DNA of 12,361 bases. Origin: CAYXVF01 sp964468125 (lineage in GTDB: Bacteria; Myxococcota; XYA12-FULL-58-9; CAYXVF01). Where the stretch lies: assembly GCA_964468125.1 (NCBI GenBank), contig CAYXVF010000149.1, positions 1 to 12,361 of the forward strand, written 5' to 3'. A program made the translations under genes and the position numbers. The notes under the pieces are model-generated. The model ran no database searches. It was not told the origin of the DNA and saw only the letters and a program-made list of their open reading frames with translations. The stretch's first letter is position 1. Every line of letters starts with the position of its first letter. Shown one piece after another: positions 1 through 7,147 of the stretch.

Positions 1-2
1 CT

Positions 3-8
3 AGGAGG
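3..8 (+). promoter_or_regulatory. Ribosome binding site of the first ORF
   Basis: AGGAGG lies 6 nt before the ATG at position 15. This near-ideal Shine-Dalgarno and spacing is the main reason for treating the short ORF that follows as a real (or formerly real) gene start. Confidence 0.7.
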
Positions 9-14
9 TGCATC

Positions 15-242
15 ATGCAAGCCGATCTTCAGAAGTTTCTTCAAACCTGTGCCCGCGTAAACCGTGGCCGAAAGCGCCCACGGTACCCGGAGGCGCTCAA
101 GTATGAGGCCGTTCGCCTGCTCCGCGCGCTCCAGCGCGACGTCGTGAATCAGCGCGATGCGGCGATGAAGCTGCGTCTCAATCTCCACACGCTCCAGGCG
201 TGGTGGCGGATTGTCGATCAGTTTGCAACAATCCCGCCATAG
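15..242 (+). CDS. Short HTH-like protein, probable truncated IS66-type TnpA/Orf1
   Basis: A 75-residue ORF begins at an ATG with an ideal upstream AGGAGG. The visible pattern is a basic stretch (RGRKRPRYPEAL, about residues 17-28), a helix with AVRLLRAL, then an AA-x-KLxLNLHTLQAWW segment (about 49-64). This resembles the helix-turn-helix of the small accessory protein (TnpA/Orf1) of IS66-family elements, where a YP-x-AL start and a helix-turn-helix ending in a TLxxW-type segment are usual. Family members normally continue well past this point. Here the frame stops soon after the Trp pair, and no tnpB or tnpC follows to the right, so it looks like a truncated or decayed remnant. The left edge of the window hides any further element sequence. 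It is not part of the CRISPR system. It could instead be another small DNA-binding protein; the family call is by eye only. Confidence 0.5.
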   Translation: MQADLQKFLQTCARVNRGRKRPRYPEALKYEAVRLLRALQRDVVNQRDAAMKLRLNLHTLQAWWRIVDQFATIPP

Positions 243-575
243 TTTACATAAGGTTCATTATCAGACAATCAGTGGCTTTTGGTTTTCTGATGATCTCGCG
301 TTTTAGATGGCGCGTCAAGCAACTCGCGCGACCATTCTGCGACGATGCACGGCGCAGTCTAGGACGACTCCAACCATTTTGTTGGTGACACCGCGGGCAC
401 CGGACTCTTTGCGAAGTCTCTGGTGTTCCGCGTAGCGATACGGCTGTCTCAGAGACTGGCAGAAGAGCCACGGTGTGCTGGCGCTCACCTGTGCAAACCG
501 CTGCACGTCCTGAAGCAATGTTGATGCTTCGATGTTTTTTTCTAGCAGACTTGAACACGTGGTCTGCTAACCTCC
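243..575. other. Gap with no supportable gene
   Basis: This stretch of about 330 bp lies between the IS66-like remnant and the stop of the exonuclease gene. The only sizeable open frame is on the - strand, ending at 315 and open up to about 567. It has a TTG as its only upstream start (at 518), no ribosome binding site and no motif I recognise. The stretch may be decayed mobile-element DNA. The only structure I see is the inverted repeat at 543-569. Confidence 0.5.
543..569 (-). terminator. Inverted repeat just past the exonuclease stop, possible terminator
   Basis: TAGCAGAC at 543-550 and GTCTGCTA at 562-569 form a perfect 8-bp stem with an 11-nt loop, starting 6 nt beyond the exonuclease stop codon (576-578). 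Read on the - strand, the stem is followed by an A run rather than a U run, so it is not a classical intrinsic terminator. It could still stop or stabilise the exonuclease transcript, or be a protein-binding site. Confidence 0.3.
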
Positions 576-1088
576 CTAGGCGATTGGATTTCCGAGCCGG
601 AGCAGTAGCTGCGCCGCGGCACGAGCGTCTGACAGGGGGGAATGGTGGTCGAGCGGAAGATCGAGGTAGTGACATGCCACGTCGAGCGCGCGGTATCCTC
701 GCCCGAGCAGCGATTCGCACAACGCCATCGTGCAAATCCAGCGGACGCTTGGCCGCTCGAGCCCCCAGTTGACTGCGCAGGCTCGAAGGACGCGTCGCTC
801 GAAAGCGGCATTGTGCGCGACCCAGGTCTCGTACCTGCGCAAGCAATCCAGAAGGCTCGGCCAGAGTTCTGCGAACGAGGCGGCGCCTGCCAAGCGATCC
901 TCATCGATGCCGTGGATCGGTGTGTACTGAAGCCGTCTAGGACTTGGGCGGAACAGCTGCCGCATTTCCCAAACGCATTTGCCCTTCTCCACTGCGGATG
1001 CACCCAAAGCGCAAATGGAGCGTGGGTCCGCATTGGCGAGCTCGAAGTCGAGCGCAACGAACCGGTCAGGTACTTTGGTGCGCGTCAT
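576..1088 (-). CDS. DEDDh (DnaQ-like) 3'-5' exonuclease beside the cas operon
   Basis: This is a single-domain 170-residue protein of the DnaQ / RNase T exonuclease superfamily, expected to remove nucleotides from 3' ends with two metal ions. Exo I is ALDFEL with D14 and E16. IHGI (58-61) follows at the usual place. Exo II is VAHNAAFE (90-97), where the usual metal-binding Asp is E97. Exo III is H149-SPLS-D154, the DEDDh spacing. The ATG at 1088 is chosen because the conserved domain starts at residue 10; in-frame TTG/GTG codons at 1142-1137 would overlap cas3, and none of the starts has a good ribosome binding site. The gene is divergent from cas3, with 41 bp between starts. DnaQ-type exonucleases are known to trim prespacers, and in some I-E systems the domain is fused to Cas2. 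The Cas2 here lacks that fusion, so a role in spacer acquisition is a reasonable inference, but not shown. A general repair exonuclease is the alternative. Confidence 0.85.
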   Translation of the reverse strand: MTRTKVPDRFVALDFELANADPRSICALGASAVEKGKCVWEMRQLFRPSPRRLQYTPIHGIDEDRLAGAASFAELWPSLLDCLRRYETWVAHNAAFERRVLRACAVNWGLERPSVRWICTMALCESLLGRGYRALDVACHYLDLPLDHHSPLSDARAAAQLLLRLGNPIA

Positions 1089-1129
1089 CGGACCGAAGGT
1101 AGCACTCCAGGCGCCGAGGGTGGCTCGCT

Positions 1130-3850
1130 GTGAACCCACCAATTAAGGGCTGTTGGGCGAAGCTCAAGAGGGACGAGGTTCCTGGCGAGTCGAAGAGCCG
1201 GATCGTCGGATGGCATCCGCTCGAACATCATTGCGCGGACGTTGCCGCGGTTCTGGAGGGACTCCTGGGCTGCGAGACCATTCAGCGACGTCTCGCTCGT
1301 CTCGGGGGGCGCGAAGAGTTGGATGATGTCGATATTTCTCGTCTCTGCTACCTCGGTGCGCTGCACGACGCAGGCAAGGTCAACCACGGCTTTCAGGCCA
1401 AGCGAGATCCTGCCCTACGTTCGAGCTGGGCCGGCCACGTGCAGGAGGTCATCGCCCTCTGCTTCGACAAACGAGGTCCGAACGATCTTTTCAATAAGGC
1501 AATCGATGCGCTGCGCCTCCTCGACCTTCTTCCCTGGTTCGATGACGACGAATACCTCCTCACCACCTATTGCTGCGCTTCGTTCGCTCACCACGGCAAG
1601 CCAGTTCCGGTTGAGGGTACGAATGCACCCGTTCGCTCGATCTGGGAGCGGAGTGAGGGGCGTGATCCAATGGCGGGACTGCGCGAGCTCGCGGACGCCG
1701 CCAAGTCGTGGTTTCCCGACGCCTTCGTTCTCGACCACGCGGCGTTGCCCAAGGCTCAGCCCTTCATTCACGGCTACTCCGGGCTGCTCATGCTCGCAGA
1801 TTGGATCGGTTCGGACTCGTCAGACCGCGCTTTCCCATTCTCAGTCGATGGTACGACTTCCGAGCAACGGATGGAGTTCGCGCGGGAGAGAGCGTCGTTG
1901 CTTCTCTCGCGTCTCGGTCTCAACCCTCACAACGCTCGTCAGCAACTGACCGCGGAGTCTACGCGTTTTGACGCGCTCAAGTCCGACCCTCAACATCGAG
2001 CAAGACCGGCGCAGTCCGCAATTGAAGAGCTCGAAGTCTCATCCTCCGGCAGCACTGTCGTCCTCGAGGCCGAGACGGGCTCCGGCAAGACCGAGGCCGC
2101 GCTGATTCACTATCTGAAGCTGTTCCACGCTGGCCACGTCGATGGGCTCTACTTCGCTCTGCCGACTCGTACCGCAGCGACTCAGATCTATGAGCGGGTT
2201 GTCGAAGCGCTGCAGCGGGTTTTCCCGGATGCAGACACTCGCCCCGCCGTCGTTCTCGCGGTGCCGGGCTATCTCAGGGTCGATGATGCCGAAGGGCGAC
2301 GGGGCCCTGGATTCGACGTGCGTTGGGAGCCGACTCTCGCGTCGCCCGAGTCTCTTTGGAACGACGACGAACGAGAACGCTTCCGCTACCGCGGTTGGGC
2401 TGCCGAGCATTCCAAGCGCTACCTCGCCGGCGCAGTCGTTGTGGGCACCATCGACCAGGTGCTCATGAGCGCGCTCCGCGTGAATCACGCGCATCTGAGG
2501 GCGAGTGCCCTGCTGCGCCATCTGCTGGTGGTCGACGAAGTGCATGCATCCGATGCGTACATGACAGAGATTCTCACAGAGGTCCTCGATCGACATAGGG
2601 CAGCCGGAGGCCACGCCTTCCTCATGTCTGCAACGCTGGGGGGTGCCGCGAGAACGAGCCTGCTCGGCAGAGACTCCCAGTGTCCTTCCTTGGACTCAGC
2701 GCTCGAGGCGCCCTACCCGCTTCTTTCCTATCGCAAGGAACCTTCGCCCACCGCTGAACACTCGGCGGTGGAGCACGACGGCCGCCGGCGAACAGTCACG
2801 ACGCAGCTCGTAGACGACCTCGCCGATCCAAAGGCGGTAGCCGTCCGAGCGCTGGCTGCAGCCCGGCAGGGCGCGCGTGTGCTCGTACTCCGAAACACTG
2901 TGAACGCGTGTATTGCGACCCAGCGTTGTGTGGAGTCGCTCGTCGGTGAAGCCGAGCGCGACTTGCTCTTCGCCGTTGGCTCGGTCGCGGCTCCTCACCA
3001 CGCCCGTTTCGCCAAAGAAGACCGGCAGGCACTGGACCGCGCTATCGAGAAGTCACTCGGCAAGAGCCGCTCCGGCGCTCAGGGTCAGATCGCGGTCGCA
3101 ACACAGACCGTGCAGCAGAGCTTGGACCTCGATGCAGACCTCTTGATCACCGACCTCTGTCCGATGGACGTACTTCTCCAACGTGTCGGCCGGCTCCATC
3201 GGCACGACCGCACCGACCGGCCAGTGCCGTATCAGTCACCTATCGTTGTGGTCCTGGTGCCGGACGCCCCGGCGCTCGATCAGTACCTGTCCGACAAAGG
3301 CGATGCGCGAGGACCGCGCGGCTCTGGCATCGGCACCGTCTACGATGATCTCCGAATCCTGCAAGCCACGTGGGATCTCTTGGCAGGGACCGGGACGCTT
3401 CAGATTCCGGACGCCGCCCGTGCTCTCGTCGAGCCGACCGTGCATCCGGAAGCGCTCGATACACTCGCGAAAACCAGGGGGGAACGCTGGGAGGCCCACG
3501 CGGTTCGGCTCGCCGGCCGCATCGGAGCCGATCGGACCGTCGCCAGGCTAAATGTGTTCCGCCTCGATGAGGACTTCTCGCAGCTTTCGTTCCATCGCCC
3601 GGACGACGGGCAGATCAAGACGCGGCTCGGCGAAGGGGATCGCCTCGTTGAGCTTCCGGAACCTTGGCTCAGTCCTTTCGGTGAGCGCGTTCGCTTCATC
3701 ACCCTCCCCTACTGGCTTGCGCGGGGGGCGGAGGCGGCCACGGGCGCTGAAGACGTTCAGGCTGGGGATGACGTGTTGAGCTTTCGTTTTGGTGAGCGAC
3801 AGCTGGTCTACGACCGCTGGGGCCTGAGGGAAAGGGAGAAGTCACAATGA
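1130..3850 (+). CDS. cas3: Type I-E Cas3 helicase-nuclease
   Basis: Cas3 is recruited by target-bound Cascade, nicks the displaced strand and then unwinds and degrades DNA. The protein has 906 residues, close to the E. coli and S. thermophilus lengths. The N-terminal HD nuclease shows HPLEHHCADVA (29-39), the HD pair H79-D80 in LHDAGK, FAHHGKP (152-158) and D224 in LADWIGS. The SF2 helicase shows Walker A ETGSGKT (315-321), DEVH (469-472), SATL (500-503), motif V around ATQTVQQSLDLD and motif VI QRVGRLHR (684-691). The start is GTG with GAGGG 9 nt upstream; it is favoured because WAK and GWHPLEHH then sit at the usual N-terminal positions. The stop overlaps the casA start as ATGA. I see no clear promoter in the 41 bp upstream, so it probably lies partly inside the divergent exonuclease gene. 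No frameshift or lost catalytic residue is visible. Confidence 0.97.
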   Translation: MNPPIKGCWAKLKRDEVPGESKSRIVGWHPLEHHCADVAAVLEGLLGCETIQRRLARLGGREELDDVDISRLCYLGALHDAGKVNHGFQAKRDPALRSSWAGHVQEVIALCFDKRGPNDLFNKAIDALRLLDLLPWFDDDEYLLTTYCCASFAHHGKPVPVEGTNAPVRSIWERSEGRDPMAGLRELADAAKSWFPDAFVLDHAALPKAQPFIHGYSGLLMLADWIGSDSSDRAFPFSVDGTTSEQRMEFARERASLLLSRLGLNPHNARQQLTAESTRFDALKSDPQHRARPAQSAIEELEVSSSGSTVVLEAETGSGKTEAALIHYLKLFHAGHVDGLYFALPTRTAATQIYERVVEALQRVFPDADTRPAVVLAVPGYLRVDDAEGRRGPGFDVRWEPTLASPESLWNDDERERFRYRGWAAEHSKRYLAGAVVVGTIDQVLMSALRVNHAHLRASALLRHLLVVDEVHASDAYMTEILTEVLDRHRAAGGHAFLMSATLGGAARTSLLGRDSQCPSLDSALEAPYPLLSYRKEPSPTAEHSAVEHDGRRRTVTTQLVDDLADPKAVAVRALAAARQGARVLVLRNTVNACIATQRCVESLVGEAERDLLFAVGSVAAPHHARFAKEDRQALDRAIEKSLGKSRSGAQGQIAVATQTVQQSLDLDADLLITDLCPMDVLLQRVGRLHRHDRTDRPVPYQSPIVVVLVPDAPALDQYLSDKGDARGPRGSGIGTVYDDLRILQATWDLLAGTGTLQIPDAARALVEPTVHPEALDTLAKTRGERWEAHAVRLAGRIGADRTVARLNVFRLDEDFSQLSFHRPDDGQIKTRLGEGDRLVELPEPWLSPFGERVRFITLPYWLARGAEAATGAEDVQAGDDVLSFRFGERQLVYDRWGLREREKSQ

Positions 3851-5415
3851 GCGAAACGCCGCGCTACTCACTCTTACACGATCCAATCGTGTCTGTGCGT
3901 TCGCCGGGGCGGACGAATCGGAGACGTCTCATCTTGCCGGAACTGTACAGCGCGCTTGCGCATGACGGTGAGGTCGGTGACTTTCCAGCTGTCGCTGCTC
4001 ACCAGCGCCAGTCGTGGCATGCCTTCCTCGTGCAGATTGCAGCGATGGCGTTGCACAAGGCTGGGGAGACTGGCGTTGTCCATTCAGCTGAGCGTTGGCG
4101 TGAACTTCTGCTCGAGCTCGTAGATCAGAGAGAGAGTGCGTTCGCTCTGGTCGAAAACGACCTGTCGAAACCCGCACTGCTTCAACCCCCAGTCCCAGAG
4201 TCGAGTATCGACGGGTGGACCAAGGTCGCGACGCCAGACGCATTGGACATCATGGTGGCCTCGAAGGTCCACGATGTGAAAGCCGCGCGGGCGGCAGGCG
4301 CTGGCCCCGAGGACTGGCTCCTCGCGCTGGTCAGCCTCCAGACCATGCAGGGGTTCTCGGGCAATACGCTCAACGGCATCGGACGGATGAACAGTGGGTA
4401 CGGAAGCCGACCTGAGGTGAGCCTCACGCCGTCGCTCGTGCCAGGCCCACGATTCCTCCGTGACGTTGAGGTCCTCCTCGCGACGCGTTCCGACGTGGTC
4501 GCGACGTACGAATACGCTGAATCCGATGGGCATACCCTCTTGTGGCTGCTGCCTTGGGACGGAACCGACAGCCTCGCCGTCGGTTCGTGTGATCCCTACT
4601 TCGTCGAGATCTGTAGGCGCGTACGCTTCACCGCTGAAGATGGGGAACTTCGGTGCTTCTATCGCGGAACGAAGAGCCTGCGATTGGATGCGAAGCAGCG
4701 CAAGGGCGTGCTTGGTGATCCATGGACCCCAATCGATGCAGGTGGGGAGAAGTCACTGACGGTCAGCGGCGAGGGTTTCACGTACGATAAGACCCAGAAA
4801 CTGATCTGGGGCAGTGACTATCAACGGCCTGCGACTCAGCTTGCGCGGCCAGAAGACCCATCCGAGATGTTTTTCACCGCTCGCGTCCTGGTGCGGGGCA
4901 ACAAGACAGAGGGTTTCCATCAGCGCCTCCTGCTGCTCCCGAAGTCCGTGCGCCGTCGCCTTGCTAAACCTGAGGGCTCAACCCAGCTCAGCGAGATTGC
5001 GAGCGCTTGGGTGAGTCACTCTGCCACTATGAAGGCAAAGGTTCTGAAGCCCGCCCTGTTGAACCTGGTCCAAGGTGGTCCAGAAAAGCTGAACTTCAAA
5101 GACTCGCGCGTAGACCCGTTCCTCGACCGGTACGAGGCTCGAGTAGACCAACGCTTCTTCGATGCTCTCTTCGAAGCGCTGGAGACCGCGGGTGACGATC
5201 TCTCTCCGCTCAAAGAGATCGGCTCCGTCTGGGGCGAGGTACTGGTGGCGATCGGCACCGAAGTTCTTGATGAGGCCATCGGTCGCGCTTCGGTCTCTAG
5301 CCCTCGTCATTATAGGGCCGTCACCGCCGCCCGCCGGACGTTCTTCGGCGCCGCACGAAACAATGGCTTTCCACGCCGACACGCCGAAACGGCTGCAACG
5401 GAGGTAACAGAATGA
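3847..5415 (+). CDS. casA: Cascade large subunit Cse1 (CasA / Cas8e)
   Basis: Cse1 is the large Cascade subunit. It recognises the PAM, positions the target duplex and provides the Cas3 docking surface. The 522-residue length is near the E. coli 502. The N-terminus SLLHDPIVSVRSPGR is the family's LLxxPWIPV-like opening. The block from LDIMVASKVHD (133-143) to LQTMQGFSGNTLNGIGRMNSG (164-184), then RPEVSLTP, matches a Cse1 subgroup that differs from E. coli in the loop region. The last 130 or so residues are helical, as expected for the C-terminal four-helix bundle that contacts Cse2. The ATG overlaps the cas3 stop and has GGGAG 8 nt upstream. The stop overlaps the casB start as ATGA, which suggests translational coupling on both sides. 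Order in the operon and sequence agree, so the identity is firm; residue-level PAM contacts cannot be assigned by eye. Confidence 0.95.
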   Translation: MSETPRYSLLHDPIVSVRSPGRTNRRRLILPELYSALAHDGEVGDFPAVAAHQRQSWHAFLVQIAAMALHKAGETGVVHSAERWRELLLELVDQRESAFALVENDLSKPALLQPPVPESSIDGWTKVATPDALDIMVASKVHDVKAARAAGAGPEDWLLALVSLQTMQGFSGNTLNGIGRMNSGYGSRPEVSLTPSLVPGPRFLRDVEVLLATRSDVVATYEYAESDGHTLLWLLPWDGTDSLAVGSCDPYFVEICRRVRFTAEDGELRCFYRGTKSLRLDAKQRKGVLGDPWTPIDAGGEKSLTVSGEGFTYDKTQKLIWGSDYQRPATQLARPEDPSEMFFTARVLVRGNKTEGFHQRLLLLPKSVRRRLAKPEGSTQLSEIASAWVSHSATMKAKVLKPALLNLVQGGPEKLNFKDSRVDPFLDRYEARVDQRFFDALFEALETAGDDLSPLKEIGSVWGEVLVAIGTEVLDEAIGRASVSSPRHYRAVTAARRTFFGAARNNGFPRRHAETAATEVTE

Positions 5416-5900
5416 CGGAACCCACAGAAGGCGCGTCGGCGCCGGATCGGTTCAACGTAGCACGGCTACATGCACGCATTTCGAGCATGGGGTCGGGAGA
5501 CCAGGCCTCGTTGCGCCGCGATCCGATGACGTCCTTGGCGTTCTACAAGCTCCATGCGGAGCAGTTCCCAAAGGTCTCGCGGCCGGAGACGATGATGCGT
5601 TGGGGGGCACTCGTTCGTGCTGTAGCGATCCTAGGCGAGCTTTACTCGCCAACGATTTCGCTTGGAGCTGCCCTTGCAGCGGGGGGCTTTAGCGAGCTGA
5701 GGCTAACTCGCCTGCTTCGCGCGCAGGGTGAGCAGCTCGAGGGTCAAGTGGTCGCTTGCGCGCGTTTCCTCGCCGCAAAAGGGCAGTCGCATGACATGCG
5801 AGGCCTCTACGCGCTGCTCACCCCGGGCTCAGGCCACGCGCGGTCCGCTGAGTACGCCCGACAACGCATCGCCAGTGACTATTTCCAGGCGCTGTCCTGA
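5412..5900 (+). CDS. casB: Cascade small subunit Cse2 (CasB / Cas11e)
   Basis: Cse2 is the small helical subunit, present as a dimer along the Cascade belly, where it stabilises the crRNA-DNA hybrid and the displaced strand. The 162-residue protein is of usual family length. Recognisable features are the SLGAAL segment (83-88), SELRLTRLL (94-102), an R-rich helix around ARFLAAKG and the C-terminal ASDYFQAL (154-161), which corresponds to the family's conserved DYF ending. The first 20 or so residues are probably disordered. GGAGG at 5400-5404 lies 7 nt before the ATG, and the start overlaps the casA stop by 4 nt. It is followed by a 20-nt gap to cas7, the largest gap inside the cas operon. 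Confidence 0.93.
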   Translation: MTEPTEGASAPDRFNVARLHARISSMGSGDQASLRRDPMTSLAFYKLHAEQFPKVSRPETMMRWGALVRAVAILGELYSPTISLGAALAAGGFSELRLTRLLRAQGEQLEGQVVACARFLAAKGQSHDMRGLYALLTPGSGHARSAEYARQRIASDYFQALS

Positions 5901-5920
5901 AACACGAAGGAAGAGAAGAC

Positions 5921-7147
5921 ATGACAGGCAGGTTCTTGCAGATTCACACGCTCACCCCATATGCCGCGGCGCTACTCAACCGAGACGACGCTGGTTTCGC
6001 AAAGCGATTGCCTCTCGGTGGGGTGACTCGCACGCGAATCTCCTCTCAGTGCCTGAAGCGTCACTGGCGCACCCACGACGGTGAAGACAGCTTGGAGGCA
6101 CTCGACCTCCCGGAAACCATCCGTTCAAGGCGCACGTTTGAGCATGAGATCATCGAGCCTCTCGTTGCGGGTGGAGGCGACGCTGCGAGGCTTCGTGCCG
6201 TCACGGAGGCGGTGATGCACGTAGTCTTGGGTGAAAGCGCGAAAGCCAAAGAGACGGGCAAGGCGAAGAAAGAGGAGGAAGGGAGCAACGGGTCTCAACT
6301 CCACACGAGTCAGGTGACCGTGCTGGGTCAGCCCGAGCTGCACTACCTCCGCGACCTCATCGACACCCTTTCCAAGGACCTCTCCGGAGAGAGTGAGTCG
6401 CTTGCGAAAGACGCAGCTGCGCTCGTTAAGAAGGCGTTCGACAAAGATGTGAAGGCCAACCTCCGTGAGATGGTCATGGCCGGCGGGCTTGGAGCGGCGC
6501 TCTTTGGCCGCATGGTGACGAGTGACATTCTCGCACGATGCGATAGTGCGATTCACGTGGCCCACTCGTTCACCGTCCACGAGCAAGACTCCGAGGACGA
6601 TTACTTCTCGGCGATGGATGACTTGGTCGAGGAAGCCGGAGAGCAAGGGAGCGGACACATCAATAGCAGTGAGCTCACATCTGGGCTCTACTATGGCTAC
6701 GTCGTCGTCGATCTCCCCTTGTTGGTGTCCAACCTCACCGGCTGTGACCGTAAGGACTGGTTGACCGCAGACCGGACGACTGCCGCCGAGCTCGTCTCTC
6801 GACTCATTGCACTGATCAGTACGGTGTCGCCGGGGGCCAAGCTTGGATCAACGGCGCCCTACTCCTACGCGGACTTTGTGATGCTGGAGCACGGCTCCCA
6901 GCAACCGTGCAATCTCGCCAAGGCCTTCGTTGAGCCGGTCTCGGCTTCTGGGAACGTTCGTGCGGAGACCTTTGCCCGTCTCGATGAGGAACTCGCCGAC
7001 CGCGATCGGATGTATCCATCAACCGGTCAGCGCGCGTTTGCCGGGATCCGGGGTTCCGAGCGGCTGCGCGAGCGTGCAGAGCCGAAAGAGTCGGTCGCCG
7101 AACTCAGGGAGTGGGCCAAACAGCGCGTCCTCGACGGAGGCGCATGA
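5921..7147 (+). CDS. cas7: Cascade backbone subunit Cas7 (CasC / Cse4)
   Basis: Cas7 polymerises along the crRNA spacer, six copies in E. coli Cascade, forming the RNA-binding backbone. The N-terminus reads FLQIHTLTPYAAALLNRDDAG, followed by the family signature RISSQCLKRHWR (39-50). Further hallmarks are SGLYYGYVVVD in the middle and STAPYSYADFVMLE in the C-terminal half. The protein has 408 residues against about 363 in E. coli. Part of the difference is a charged Lys/Glu-rich insert at about 106-126, between the first core helices and the QLHTSQVTVLG segment. AGGA at 5908-5911 gives a 9-nt spacing to the ATG. The stop TGA shares its last A with the preferred cas5 start. Confidence 0.96.
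   Translation: MTGRFLQIHTLTPYAAALLNRDDAGFAKRLPLGGVTRTRISSQCLKRHWRTHDGEDSLEALDLPETIRSRRTFEHEIIEPLVAGGGDAARLRAVTEAVMHVVLGESAKAKETGKAKKEEEGSNGSQLHTSQVTVLGQPELHYLRDLIDTLSKDLSGESESLAKDAAALVKKAFDKDVKANLREMVMAGGLGAALFGRMVTSDILARCDSAIHVAHSFTVHEQDSEDDYFSAMDDLVEEAGEQGSGHINSSELTSGLYYGYVVVDLPLLVSNLTGCDRKDWLTADRTTAAELVSRLIALISTVSPGAKLGSTAPYSYADFVMLEHGSQQPCNLAKAFVEPVSASGNVRAETFARLDEELADRDRMYPSTGQRAFAGIRGSERLRERAEPKESVAELREWAKQRVLDGGA
7136..7140 (+). promoter_or_regulatory. Ribosome binding site that decides the cas5 start
   Basis: GGAGG sits 3 nt before the ATG at 7144 and 6 nt before the adjacent ATG at 7147. The 3-nt spacing is too short for efficient initiation, so the second ATG is preferred; it also gives the family-like N-terminus MRVLLLRL. 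Confidence 0.6.

Noticed and set aside
290..318. Promoter-like TTGACG (313-318) and GATCAT (290-295) with 17-nt spacing on the - strand
   Set aside because: The -35 is good but the -10 is weak, and it points into the antisense of the IS66-like remnant with no gene downstream in the window. Chance is likely.
315..518. 67-codon - strand ORF in the left gap
   Set aside because: It begins with TTG, has no ribosome binding site and no recognisable motif. It is open a little further upstream, but without a start. It may be a relic, but I cannot support it as a gene.
244..846. 200-codon open frame on the - strand overlapping the exonuclease gene
   Set aside because: It is a shadow frame of the exonuclease, extended into the flank, with Arg/Ala/Pro-rich composition and no domain. 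The overlapping frame has clear DEDDh motifs.
1089..1142. Upstream TTG/GTG starts for the exonuclease
   Set aside because: They would overlap the cas3 start and have no ribosome binding site. The added residues lie outside the conserved domain.
7144..7146. First of two adjacent ATGs as the cas5 start
   Set aside because: It lies only 3 nt from the GGAGG ribosome binding site. The next ATG has a 6-nt spacing and gives the family-like N-terminus.
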